From Flavobacterium sp. KMS (GTDB lineage: Bacteria; Bacteroidota; Bacteroidia; Flavobacteriales; Flavobacteriaceae), in the NCBI RefSeq assembly GCF_000813005.1, contig NZ_JSYP01000011.1, positions 310,001 to 374,000 on the forward strand: a stretch of DNA of 64,000 nucleotides, in the 5' to 3' direction. Below, in pieces: positions 1-7,773 of this stretch (position 1 is its first letter; each line of letters opens with the position of its first letter). The notes beneath the pieces are model-generated. The model had not been told where the DNA came from, searched no databases, and was given only the letters and a program-made list of their open reading frames with translations. The translations under genes and the position numbers were made by a program.

Positions 1-58
1 TTCTAACTTAGAGAAGCCTGTTTTTTTATGGGATTAAATTTAATTATAAAGGTTTTTT

Positions 59-105
59 AACCGCAAAGTTCGCAAGGATTTACGCAAAGAGCGCAAAGTT
101 TTCCC
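59..105. repeat. cgcaaag-type intergenic repeat, copy 1
   Basis: Short purine-rich repeat built on 'accgcaaagttcgcaa' and 'cgcaaagagcgcaaag'. The same family recurs at 9945-10042 (inverted orientation) and 12275-12482 (three units). Nothing else recognisable lies between 1 and 300; short ORFs there run through the repeat and are not credible. Confidence 0.6.
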
Positions 106-300
106 CAAATATTGTCTTTCTGACGTAGGAAGACACGAGCGATAGCGAACTGGCGAAGCAATCTCCGTGAGAAACTCCATAATCTTTGTCGAGCTACTTG
201 ATGAGACCCTTCCTTCGTCAGGGTGACAATATTGAGGTTTGTTTGTGTTTTGAGTTTAAATACTACAGGTGTAGTTTTTACCCTCAATAAAACTTTAGAG

Positions 301-764
301 AAAAATCTGTGTGCATCTGCTCAAATCTTTTTAGATCTGCGTGAAAAAATAATTAGAGAAATTCAGGGCTTATTTTTATTGTTTCACGCAGATTCAGCAG
401 ATTTAGACAAATCTAAGCCGATTTAATAAGAGAAAAATCTGTGCGAATCTGCTCAAATCTTTTTAGATCTGCGTGAAAAAATAATTAGAGAAATTCGTGG
501 CTTATTTTTATTGTTTCACGCAGATTCAGCAAATTTAGGCAAATCTAAGTCGATTTAATTAGTGAAAAAATCTGTGTGCATCTGCTCAAATCTTTTTAAA
601 TCTGCGTGAAAAAATACTTTACGAATTCGTAGCTTATTTTTATTGTTTCACGCAGATTCAGCAGATTTAGACAAATCTAAGCCGATTTAATAAGAGAAAA
701 ATCTGTGGGCATCTGCTCAAATCTTTTTAGATCTGCGTGAAAAAATGCTTTACGAATTCGTGGC
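301..764. repeat. Tandem array of about 132-bp intergenic repeats
   Basis: Units begin near 301, 433, 566 and 697, each starting with 'aaaaatctgtg' and running through 'atctgctcaaatcttttt'. The first three are full length (131-133 bp); the fourth is truncated and runs into the next gene's leader. Within each unit 'agatctgcgtgaaa' and 'tttcacgcagat' are inverted, so a transcript could fold into a hairpin. Open frames across it are repeat-derived and are not called as genes. Confidence 0.8.
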
Positions 765-768
765 CAAC

Positions 769-799
769 TTTTTTAAGCAATTCTTTTCTCTTAAATTTG
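769..799 (+). promoter_or_regulatory. Candidate Bacteroidota promoter for the 821 gene
   Basis: TTTT at 769-772, a 19-bp spacer, then TAAATTTG at 792-799, matching the Bacteroidota TTTG-N19-TAnnTTTG pattern apart from the last base of the -33 box. It ends 21 bp before the chosen ATG and supports that downstream start. Confidence 0.55.
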
Positions 800-820
800 G
801 AACAACTAAAAAACATAAAA

Positions 821-1819
821 ATGAAAATTGTTAGATGGGGGATTATAGGCTGCGGTAATGTAACCGAAGTTAAAAGTGGACCAGCATTTCAGAAAACAAA
901 AAACTCAGCATTAGTTGCCGTAATGCGTAGAGATGCAGCCTTGGCGGAAGATTATGCCAAACGCCATAATGTACCAAAATGGTATTCTAATGCGATAGAT
1001 TTAATAAATGACCCCGATGTCGATGCCGTATATATTGCAACGCCACCATCTTCACATAAAGAATATGCGGTATTGTGCGCCAAAGCAGGAAAAGCAGTTT
1101 ATGTCGAAAAACCAATGGCGCTAAACTTCGAAGAATGCAACGAAATGATAAGTGCTTGCAAAGAAAACAATGTGCCATTATTTGTGGCTTATTATAGAAG
1201 ATGTTTGCCACGTTTCCTAAAAATAAAAGAACTAATCGATAACGGAATTATCGGAACACCAAGACACGTAAATTGTGTTTTGTATCATTCCTTTGAAAAA
1301 AGATACGACGACGAAATCAACTTACCATGGACCGTTTTACCACATCTTTCAGGTGGCGGAATATTTGTCGATTTGGCTTGTCATACACTAGATTTTCTAG
1401 ATTTTGTTTTCGGACCTATTAAATCCGTTCGAGGTCACGCCACTTCCCAACTTATGGCATATCCAGCCGAAGATAGCGTTTCGATGTCATTCTTGTTCGA
1501 AAACGGAATTCACGGCACAGGATTGTGGAACTTTGCAAGTCACAAGCGCCATGATATTGTCGAGATAGTAGGCGATAAAGGCAAGATTTCCTTTTCAACC
1601 TTTGGCAACGACCCAGTATTACTCGAGGATAAAGACGGAAAAATAGAAAGTTTCCCAATAGATAATCCGTTACACATTCAGCAACCCCTTATCGAAACCA
1701 TTGTACAAGAATTGCTAGGAACTCCGGCTTGCCCGTCCAGTGGCGTTTCGGCAGCAAGAACTACTTGGGTTATCGACGAGGTTTTAAAAGAATTCAGACA
1801 AGCGCATCCCGTTAAGTAA
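821..1819 (+). CDS. Gfo/Idh/MocA family oxidoreductase
   Basis: 332-residue NAD(P)-dependent sugar-type oxidoreductase. The N-terminus has the Rossmann signature 'WGIIGCGNV' (residues 5-13), and the family 'EKPMAL' motif with its catalytic lysine follows at about residue 100. A C-terminal alpha/beta domain of the GFO_IDH_MocA type follows. The frame stays open upstream to 737, but those residues are encoded by the intergenic repeat; the ATG at 821 gives the canonical N-terminus and sits 21 bp after a promoter-like box. The substrate cannot be told from sequence. It looks monocistronic. Confidence 0.9.
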   Translation: MKIVRWGIIGCGNVTEVKSGPAFQKTKNSALVAVMRRDAALAEDYAKRHNVPKWYSNAIDLINDPDVDAVYIATPPSSHKEYAVLCAKAGKAVYVEKPMALNFEECNEMISACKENNVPLFVAYYRRCLPRFLKIKELIDNGIIGTPRHVNCVLYHSFEKRYDDEINLPWTVLPHLSGGGIFVDLACHTLDFLDFVFGPIKSVRGHATSQLMAYPAEDSVSMSFLFENGIHGTGLWNFASHKRHDIVEIVGDKGKISFSTFGNDPVLLEDKDGKIESFPIDNPLHIQQPLIETIVQELLGTPACPSSGVSAARTTWVIDEVLKEFRQAHPVK

Positions 1820-1909
1820 ATATATCACTAAAGCTTAGCGACTCTGCGGCTTTGCGAGAAGCAGAATAGTTCAGCTTTCATTAAAATAAATAAATTTAAA
1901 ATTTTTTAG

Positions 1910-1991
1910 GAGCAATCTCCTGCTGTCCACTATATCTTTTTATAAGGCAAAAAAAGCCTTATAAAAAGGATGCCGTTCCCATCAGGGCTAG
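1910..1991. repeat. Structured flavobacterial intergenic element, copy 1
   Basis: A 13-bp stem (1936-1948 with 1956-1968, loop of seven A) is flanked by 'ctcctgctgtcc' on the left and 'atcagggctag' on the right. The second copy, inverted, is at 61850-61930. There the flanks are conserved but the stem sequence differs while still pairing, which suggests selection on structure. Confidence 0.6.
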
Positions 1992-2198
1992 AGCCGTAGA
2001 ATGTGTAGATACAATTTATAAAATTTCATTAAACACATAGAAACATAGGTTTTCTGTGTGAAAAAAGAACAAAAAGGAAATACATTTCTCTCACATAGCT
2101 AGCTATGTGTGTTATAGATAAGTGAAACGTCTTTTTATAGAGTGCAAAAACTATGTTTCTATGCGTTAAAATAAATAATACCCAATGAGTAATAATAT

Positions 2199-2234
2199 AA
2201 TGCCTTTGTAGGACTTGTTTTCTATAAAGGCATT
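2199..2234. terminator. Terminator-like hairpin upstream of the AsmA gene
   Basis: AATGCCTTT at 2199-2207 pairs with AAAGGCATT at 2226-2234 around an 18-nt loop, followed by a short T run. Stem of 9 bp; modest support because the loop is long. Confidence 0.4.
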
Positions 2235-2308
2235 TTTCTGTATAAAAACACTGCTATTTCTTATGATTTTAGATTACCTTTAATATTCCCATCTTAAAAT
2301 CACTTAGC

Positions 2309-4780
2309 ATGAAACAAATTATTGATAAAATAAAATACTTTGTACAAACAAGTAATTTTAAAAAATATGCCAAACGCATTGGTATTTTCTTCCTAAGTCT
2401 TATCGCATTATTACTACTTGCATCGGGAGGATTAGCTTATTATTTTAATCACAACAAGGATAAAATCGTTGTAAAAATAAACGATAAGATAAACGACAAC
2501 ATTAGCGGAACAATCCATATAGGCGATATCCATTATAAATTCCTAACCGGATTTCCAAATCTTACATTAGGGCTAAAAGATGTCGAACTAAAAGACAGTT
2601 TGTGGGCAATACATAAACGAACATTTCTTACGGCAAAAGAAATAGAAGTGCGGTTAAATATCTGGAGTTTAGTATCCGATAAAATCGACTTTCATAAAGT
2701 CGAAATTAATGATGCCAAACTAGATTTGTACAAAGGACCAAACGGAATAACCAATTCGGACATCTTCAGGAAAAAGCCTAAAAAAGACAAAAAAGAAAGC
2801 GGAAAAACCACATTGGTCGATGAAATTAGTATGACCAATGTGTATTTTATTTCCGAGAACAAACCACGAAATAAACTCTTCGATTTTGAAGTAGCCGCAC
2901 TAAAAGCTAAAATAGATTACGACGGAAGCGATTGGAGCACCAATCTTTTTGTAGATACCAATGTAAAAAGTATGGCTTTTAATACCGAAAAAGGAAGCTT
3001 TGCCAAAGACAAACGAATCAGAGGAATTATTGCTGTTACTTATAATACCGACAAAAATAAAATCACGGCCAATGTTGACGGACTCGAAATAGGAGGAGAT
3101 AAATTTAATGTTAAATCCTATTTTGATGTAGGTAAAACCAGTTCCAATTTTGGTATCGAAATCAAAACCAGAATCCTCTGGAAAAACGCCACCTATTTGC
3201 TTGCCAATAATATTAGTTCCAAGTTAAAATGGTATGATTTAAAAAACCCAATCGGTGTAACCTGTACAATCGATGGAGATTTAAATTCCGAAGGCGACCC
3301 GAAGATTAATGTAGTAGCCGAAGTTAAAAACAACGAATTACGCATTCCCGACGGATTAATTTCAGATTGCACCTTCAATGGGAAATTCACAAATATACTC
3401 AAGGAAGAGTTAGGCTGTTATGATTCCAATTCAGCAGTAATAATACATGGATTTAAAGGAGCGTATAACACAATTCCTTTTGTAATTCCAGATGCAATGA
3501 TTCATAATTTTGATAAACCAGTTGCAACAGGAATTCTAAATGCCGATTTTGATGTTACAAAACTCAACAATATAATCAATGCCGACTTAATGCGCTTTTC
3601 CAACGGTCAAGCCAAAGTCAATTTTAAATTCGAATGTGATATAGTCGATTTATACTTCCGAAAACCAAAATTCATAGGAAGCGTTCGGGTTGCAAACACC
3701 AGTTTAAAATATATTCCTAAAGGGCTTACTTTCGAGAAAACTGATATTCAGCTAGACTTTACCGAACAGGCATTGGTAATTAAAAAATTTGCATTCAAGG
3801 ATCGTCGTAATACTGTTTTTGTAGAAGGAAGAGTCGATAATTTCCTGAATCTGTATTATGATGCACCAGAAAAAATGCTTGTAGATTGGAAAATTTATAG
3901 TCCAAGTATTGATATAAAACAATTTCTGGGAGTTATTGCTGCAACCCAAAAAAATAAGCAAGTCAGTAAAAAGCCAGCAAATCATCAGAGTTTTTCAGAT
4001 CAGCTTCATACCGTAATAAATAAATGTCAAGTAGTCTTACAGCTTAATATGGATAAGCTTGTTTATGCCAAACTAGCGGCGACAAATGCAAAAGCAACTA
4101 TTAGGTTAACAAATTCTAATGTAACCGTACAAAACGGATTCTTGCAAACCGCAGGAGGAACAATTGCTTTCTCGGCTGTATTAAACCCAAATGGGAATAA
4201 GTATAATTTTAAATCAGATGCAGAGGTTACCAATGTAGATATTACAAAGTTCTTAACCTCATTCAATAATTTTGATATTAAATCATTTGACGCCAAAGAC
4301 ATTAAAGGAAAGCTAACATCCAAAGCAAGTGTTGCCGGAATAATGGATTCCAAAGGAGACTTAATTAAAAATTCTGTGACAGGTAATGTCAATTTCAAAG
4401 TCAATAATGGGGCTTTAATTAATTTTGAACCAATTGTAAAAATCGGGAAATTTGCATTTCCGTTTCGTGATGTAAAGAATATTACGTTTAGCAATTTATC
4501 TGGCGATGTTATCTTGAGAGGGCAGAATATAGATGTGAATAGTTTAAGAGTAAGTTCAAGCGTTCTTAATTTTGACGTTGCCGGAATCTATTCCCTAGGT
4601 CATGAAACCAATTTAGCCCTGACGATTCCACTCCGAAACTCTAAAAATGATGTAAAACTAGCTTCCAAAGCCGAGCGAGATGCCGTTCGTAACCGAGGAA
4701 TCGTTTTACATTTATTAGCCGTCGATGATGGCGGAAAAATTAAAATTAAATGGGGAAAGAAAGAAGAAAAGAATAAGTAG
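2309..4780 (+). CDS. AsmA-like family protein
   Basis: 823 residues. One N-terminal membrane helix (about residues 24-46, 'LSLIALLLLASGGLAYYF') is followed by a long, beta-rich periplasmic region with repeated short strands, as in AsmA/TamB-type proteins of Bacteroidota. A late segment ('NFDIKSFDAKDIKGKLTS', then 'GNVNFKVNNGALINFEP') matches the usual AsmA C-terminal part. The family is tied to outer-membrane lipid transport or biogenesis; the role here is inferred from the family only. The C-terminus is lysine-rich. It looks transcribed alone. Confidence 0.8.
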   Translation: MKQIIDKIKYFVQTSNFKKYAKRIGIFFLSLIALLLLASGGLAYYFNHNKDKIVVKINDKINDNISGTIHIGDIHYKFLTGFPNLTLGLKDVELKDSLWAIHKRTFLTAKEIEVRLNIWSLVSDKIDFHKVEINDAKLDLYKGPNGITNSDIFRKKPKKDKKESGKTTLVDEISMTNVYFISENKPRNKLFDFEVAALKAKIDYDGSDWSTNLFVDTNVKSMAFNTEKGSFAKDKRIRGIIAVTYNTDKNKITANVDGLEIGGDKFNVKSYFDVGKTSSNFGIEIKTRILWKNATYLLANNISSKLKWYDLKNPIGVTCTIDGDLNSEGDPKINVVAEVKNNELRIPDGLISDCTFNGKFTNILKEELGCYDSNSAVIIHGFKGAYNTIPFVIPDAMIHNFDKPVATGILNADFDVTKLNNIINADLMRFSNGQAKVNFKFECDIVDLYFRKPKFIGSVRVANTSLKYIPKGLTFEKTDIQLDFTEQALVIKKFAFKDRRNTVFVEGRVDNFLNLYYDAPEKMLVDWKIYSPSIDIKQFLGVIAATQKNKQVSKKPANHQSFSDQLHTVINKCQVVLQLNMDKLVYAKLAATNAKATIRLTNSNVTVQNGFLQTAGGTIAFSAVLNPNGNKYNFKSDAEVTNVDITKFLTSFNNFDIKSFDAKDIKGKLTSKASVAGIMDSKGDLIKNSVTGNVNFKVNNGALINFEPIVKIGKFAFPFRDVKNITFSNLSGDVILRGQNIDVNSLRVSSSVLNFDVAGIYSLGHETNLALTIPLRNSKNDVKLASKAERDAVRNRGIVLHLLAVDDGGKIKIKWGKKEEKNK

Positions 4781-4797
4781 GGTTTATTTTAAATATT

Positions 4798-4805
4798 TAT
4801 ATTTG
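4798..4805 (+). promoter_or_regulatory. -7 box for the HNH gene
   Basis: TATATTTG fits TAnnTTTG and lies 23 bp before the ATG at 4829. No clear -33 TTTG at the ideal distance. Confidence 0.4.
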
Positions 4806-4828
4806 AACGTAATCTTCTAAATAATAAT

Positions 4829-5614
4829 ATGGCATCAATAAGACTTTGGACTCGTGAAGAACTAATACTTACATTTAATTTATACTTAAAAATTCCTTTT
4901 GGGAAAATGCATAGTAGAAATAAGGATATTATTGACTTAGCTAGTCTTATTGATAGAACACCAGACTCAATATCCTTTAGATTGGGAAATTTTGCAAGTG
5001 TAGACCCATTTCATATTAACAGAGGAATTGGTGGCTTGAAAAACGGGATGAATCAAGTTAAGCCTATTTGGGATGAGTTTTTCAATAACCAAGAAGAATT
5101 AATTTTTTTAAGTGAACAAATTCTTGCTCAAAAAGAGAACACTTCAATTGAAAAGAAATTTGAAGATGTACTTTTTGATATAAAAGACTTAAAAGGACAA
5201 GATGTTATTAGAGCAGTAAAGACGAGAGTAAATCAATCTGCTTTTAGGCAAATGGTTTTGTCTAATTATAATTATAAATGCGCAATCACAGGAATTGATA
5301 TTCCTGAACTTTTGTTAGCTAGTCATATAATGCCTTGGTCTAAAAGTGAAGAGCATCGATTAAATCCTGAAAATGGAATTTGTTTTTCTGCACTTTACGA
5401 TAAAGCTTTTGACAAAGGATTAATCGGAATAAATACGAACCATGAAATAATGTTTTCTGATTCAATCAAAAAGAAAAAAGAAACTGAATTTTACATTAGA
5501 TATTTTTCTTCACTTGAAAATCAAAAAATTAATGTTGCTCAAAAATATTTACCTAGAAAAGAATTCCTTGAATATCATTTAGACACAATTTTCAACAAAC
5601 AAATAATCTTATAA
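4829..5614 (+). CDS. HNH endonuclease family protein
   Basis: 261 residues. The C-terminal half carries an HNH-type nuclease signature: 'NYKCAITG' (about 148-155), 'LLASHIMPW' (histidine of the first motif), then 'NPENGICFSALYDKAFDKG'. This matches the HNH_2-type layout seen in stand-alone or restriction-linked nucleases. The N-terminal half (1-110) has a helical, DNA-binding-like look ('IDRTPDSISFRLGNFASVDP'), also common upstream of such nucleases. No methyltransferase or phage gene is adjacent, so its target and role are unknown. A strong bidirectional terminator follows. Confidence 0.8.
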   Translation: MASIRLWTREELILTFNLYLKIPFGKMHSRNKDIIDLASLIDRTPDSISFRLGNFASVDPFHINRGIGGLKNGMNQVKPIWDEFFNNQEELIFLSEQILAQKENTSIEKKFEDVLFDIKDLKGQDVIRAVKTRVNQSAFRQMVLSNYNYKCAITGIDIPELLLASHIMPWSKSEEHRLNPENGICFSALYDKAFDKGLIGINTNHEIMFSDSIKKKKETEFYIRYFSSLENQKINVAQKYLPRKEFLEYHLDTIFNKQIIL

Positions 5615-5618
5615 ACTT

Positions 5619-5645
5619 GAAAAGCCACTATTACAGTGGCTTTTC
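5619..5645. terminator. Bidirectional terminator between HNH and 77-aa genes
   Basis: GAAAAGCCACT (5619-5629) pairs perfectly with AGTGGCTTTTC (5635-5645) around a 5-nt loop, followed by T-rich sequence. The two flanking genes are convergent. Confidence 0.85.
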
Positions 5646-5654
5646 ATCTTTTAA

Positions 5655-5888
5655 TTATTCAACATCCAAATAAGGATTTAAAGTTTCAGCTAATTCATTT
5701 AACCAATAAAAACCATTTTCAAGGCTTATTTTATCAAATTTCACTGTTTCTGATTCTCGCATTAGGCTTAAAGCAAGTATGTAATTTACTTGTCTAATTG
5801 TTTTTGCCATACTTATTGGGTCGATTGATTTGTTGAAGAAATCGGTCAACCGCAATTGGGTTTCTTTTGTAAGTGTGTTTGTACTCAT
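5655..5888 (-). CDS. Small helical protein of unknown function
   Basis: 77 residues, not recognised. Predicted mostly helical and acidic, with a composition like a real protein ('SLENGFYWLNELAETLNP' near the end). Its ATG is preceded by CCTAAACTTTAAGATT, which is repeated exactly before the 36-residue upstream ORF. It ends against a strong terminator shared with the HNH gene. Probably the second gene of a small two-gene transcript. Confidence 0.6.
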   Translation of the reverse strand: MSTNTLTKETQLRLTDFFNKSIDPISMAKTIRQVNYILALSLMRESETVKFDKISLENGFYWLNELAETLNPYLDVE

Positions 5889-5899
5889 AATCTTAAAGT

Positions 5900-6010
5900 T
5901 TAGGGAAATATAAAACCCGTATAGGTTAGCTGTCCTACGCCTTTAAGAGCGTTGCGGTTGTTTCCAATACCGCCAGCATACCACACGGGCAAAAGTTTTG
6001 TCAAGTACAT
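5900..6010 (-). CDS. Candidate 36-residue small ORF upstream of the 77-aa gene
   Basis: An ATG at 6010 opens a 36-codon frame beginning MYLTKLLPVWYAGG and ending TGFIFP, with TAA at 5902-5900, 11 bp before the next ATG. It has the same 19-nt initiation region (CCTAAACTTTAAGATTATG) as the downstream gene, and TATCTTTG at 6038-6031 could be its -7 box. No family recognised. It could be a translated small protein, a leader peptide, or a chance frame through a repeat. Confidence 0.35.
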   Translation of the reverse strand: MYLTKLLPVWYAGGIGNNRNALKGVGQLTYTGFIFP

Positions 6011-6030
6011 AATCTTAAAGTTTAGGATTG

Positions 6031-6038
6031 CAAAGATA
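6031..6038 (-). promoter_or_regulatory. -7 box upstream of the small ORF pair
   Basis: On the minus strand this reads TATCTTTG (TAnnTTTG), 20 bp before the ATG at 6010. No clear -33 element. Confidence 0.4.
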
Positions 6039-6193
6039 CCAAAAAACACTTGCGATTAGTACAGTTTCTTTATCAATCTAAAAAGTTATGGATAATTTTG
6101 GGTTGCTTATGGTCGCTGGACTTCGACTTCGCTCAGTCTGACAAAAAGCATCAAAAATAGCCTCAATTATTTTCATAATGTTTTATTAACTTA

Positions 6194-6225
6194 TTCGTTT
6201 CTTAATTCAATTTTTGATAGCTTTG
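6194..6225 (+). promoter_or_regulatory. Promoter candidate for the hibernation factor gene
   Basis: TTCG at 6194-6197, 20 bp, then TAGCTTTG at 6218-6225, 27 bp before the ATG. The rest of the 6039-6193 spacer holds only a 'cttcgacttcgctcagtctgac' repeat of the kind common in Flavobacterium. Confidence 0.5.
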
Positions 6226-6252
6226 AGAAACAAACATTAAACATATAGTAAG

Positions 6253-6567
6253 ATGAAAATTCAAATCAACACCGACAAAAACATTGATGGACACGAAAGA
6301 TTAGAAGCTTATTTCTCTGGAGAATTAGAAAAGTCTTTAGCACGTTTTGATAACAAAATTACTCGTATCGAAGTGCATTTTGGAGATGAAAACGGAGAGA
6401 AATTCAGCGTAAACGATAAAAAGTGTGTGATTGAAGTTCGTCCAGTAAAACTACAACCTATTACAGTTACTGACCACGCCGATACGCTTGAAAAAGCTTT
6501 CCAAGGTGCTTTAGGTAAAATCAAAAAATCACTTACTACTACTTTCGAAAAAATGAAAGAGTATTAA
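6253..6567 (+). CDS. hpf: Ribosome hibernation promoting factor (HPF/YfiA family)
   Basis: 104 residues, the short-form length. It has the family's beta-alpha-beta-beta-beta-alpha pattern, with 'ITRIEVHFGDENG' (about 38-50), 'CVIEVRPVKLQPITV' and a C-terminal helix 'AFQGALGKIKKSLTTTFEK'. These proteins bind the 30S decoding region and stabilise idle ribosomes in stationary phase or stress. Monocistronic: a promoter-like box is just upstream and a 14-bp terminator stem just downstream. Confidence 0.9.
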   Translation: MKIQINTDKNIDGHERLEAYFSGELEKSLARFDNKITRIEVHFGDENGEKFSVNDKKCVIEVRPVKLQPITVTDHADTLEKAFQGALGKIKKSLTTTFEKMKEY

Positions 6568-6586
6568 TCTAAATACTAATAAATGT

Positions 6587-6620
6587 AAAAGGCATTATCT
6601 AATTTGAGATAATGCCTTTT
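6587..6620. terminator. Bidirectional terminator
   Basis: AAAAGGCATTATCT (6587-6600) pairs with AGATAATGCCTTTT (6607-6620), a 14-bp perfect stem with a 6-nt loop and a T run, between convergent genes. Confidence 0.9.
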
Positions 6621-6621
6621 T

Positions 6622-7278
6622 TTATTTTAGTAAAGTAGTCATTTCTTCCCAATGCAATATTTTGATTTTGTCGTTGCTGTTATTAGCAGCGTTAACCATT
6701 GCCTTGGCTATATCACTTGCTTCAATACCTTTGTATTTACTTAGGTTTCCTATGAATAACGGATTGATTAATTTAAATATTTCTATGAATATTTTTTCCA
6801 GAGGTCGGCTTTCTTTTCTGTTTCCTAAAATCATCGAAGGGCGAACGATATAAGTATGGTCAAAATTCAAGTTAATAATATCTTGTTCCGTTTCTCCTTT
6901 TGTTTTAACGTAAAAAACCGATGAACTTGAGCTTGCTCCAACGGCAGAAACTAAAAAGACAGATTTTGCTCCATTTTCTTTAGCTAGTTTTGCTGCCAAT
7001 ACAGGATAATCATGGTCTATTTGGTAATAGATTTTTTTGTCAGGCGTTTTCTTTTGTGTAGTTCCTAGGGCAATGTAAACTTCGTCTATGGCGATATCTT
7101 TAACGACATTGGGTAAAGATTGAAAATCACCAATAAGAGTTTTTAGTTTTGGATGTTTAATGTCTAACTCTTTCCGAACAACGATTATTATCTGTTCGTA
7201 ATTAGTATTACTCAATAAGTTTTCGAGAATATAAGAACCAACTAATCCGCTTGCTCCATAAACAATTGCTTTTTTCAT
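6622..7278 (-). CDS. NAD(P)H-binding Rossmann protein (HTATIP2/YwnB-like)
   Basis: 218 residues. N-terminal nucleotide-binding glycine motif 'YGASGLVGSYIL' (residues 8-19), then 'EVYIALGTTQKKTPDKK' and 'VFLVSAVGASSSSSVFYVK' containing the YxxxK-like pair of atypical short-chain dehydrogenases. 'YIVRPSMILGNRKESRP' is typical of the oxidoreductase HTATIP2/TIP30-like group. Substrate unknown. Single gene, convergent with hpf. Confidence 0.8.
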   Translation of the reverse strand: MKKAIVYGASGLVGSYILENLLSNTNYEQIIIVVRKELDIKHPKLKTLIGDFQSLPNVVKDIAIDEVYIALGTTQKKTPDKKIYYQIDHDYPVLAAKLAKENGAKSVFLVSAVGASSSSSVFYVKTKGETEQDIINLNFDHTYIVRPSMILGNRKESRPLEKIFIEIFKLINPLFIGNLSKYKGIEASDIAKAMVNAANNSNDKIKILHWEEMTTLLK

Positions 7279-7312
7279 GACATTGAGTGATTTGTTTTGT
7301 GTAAGTTAGAAA

Positions 7313-7378
7313 TTTTTGCCACAGATTTCACAGATTAGAATGATTAATCTTTTTTAATCCCTTAATCTGTGGCAAAAA
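7313..7378. repeat. Inverted repeat 'gccacagatt...aatctgtggc'
   Basis: TTTTTGCCACAGATT (7313-7327) and AATCTGTGGCAAAAA (7364-7378) are perfect 15-bp arms. The 7279-7773 spacer has no gene; besides this palindrome it has a 'tttcacgcagatt' fragment near 7449 (as in the 301-764 repeats) and a 'gagctccagcaaagcgacatatg' segment near 7491 that looks like another degenerate flavobacterial repeat. Confidence 0.6.
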
Positions 7379-7683
7379 AATAACTCTCTAGCTTTTATAT
7401 AAAGCTCCAGCAACATAACTATATGTTTATAAGGGTTTGTATTTTTGTTTCACGCAGATTTTGCAGATTGAGCTGATTTTTTTCTAATCTAGAGCTCCAG
7501 CAAAGCGACATATGATTTTTACCACGATTCGATATGTCAGCCCGATGGGGGTTCTGTTGGTGTGTGTTTTTGATTTTCTTGTACATGACTCTTTGTGGAA
7601 CTCTGCAGATTCTTTGTGAATCTCTGTGAAACCCCAAAAAATAAAATTAAGATAATAATAACTCTTTTCGCTATTGTAAAAAG

Positions 7684-7691
7684 TAATTTTG
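7684..7691 (+). promoter_or_regulatory. -7 box upstream of the flavodoxin-RidA gene
   Basis: TAATTTTG fits TAnnTTTG. It lies 82 bp before the ATG, so a leader of about 75 nt would result. Confidence 0.4.
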
Positions 7692-7773
7692 CAGTCCCAA
7701 AAAACTAGTTCTTTATGAAAAGAAAAGGAACTTGATTTGGGTTATCAAATAATAAATCATTTAAAATAAATTC

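Larger units (their letters stand above)
1820..2308. other. 489-bp intergenic region made of structured repeats
   Basis: No credible gene. It holds three structures: an element at about 1910-1991 with a 13-bp stem; a long imperfect inverted repeat with arms near 2033-2050 and 2149-2167 ('catagaaacatag' against 'ctatgtttctatg') enclosing a perfect 18-nt palindrome at 2092-2109; and a terminator-like hairpin at 2199-2234. Confidence 0.7.

Noticed and set aside
223..426. ORF in the repeat array
   Set aside because: Made of repeat units, with no protein-like conservation.
737..820. N-terminal extension of the oxidoreductase
   Set aside because: Encoded by the repeat array and spanning the promoter-like box; the Rossmann motif starts right after the ATG at 821.
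4063..4494. 143-codon antisense ORF inside the AsmA-like gene
   Set aside because: Lies fully opposite a clear coding frame and has no recognisable domain.
4829..6010. HNH nuclease plus small genes as a restriction or toxin-antitoxin system
   Set aside because: The small genes are convergent with the nuclease and separated by a bidirectional terminator, and no methyltransferase is adjacent, so no functional link is supported.
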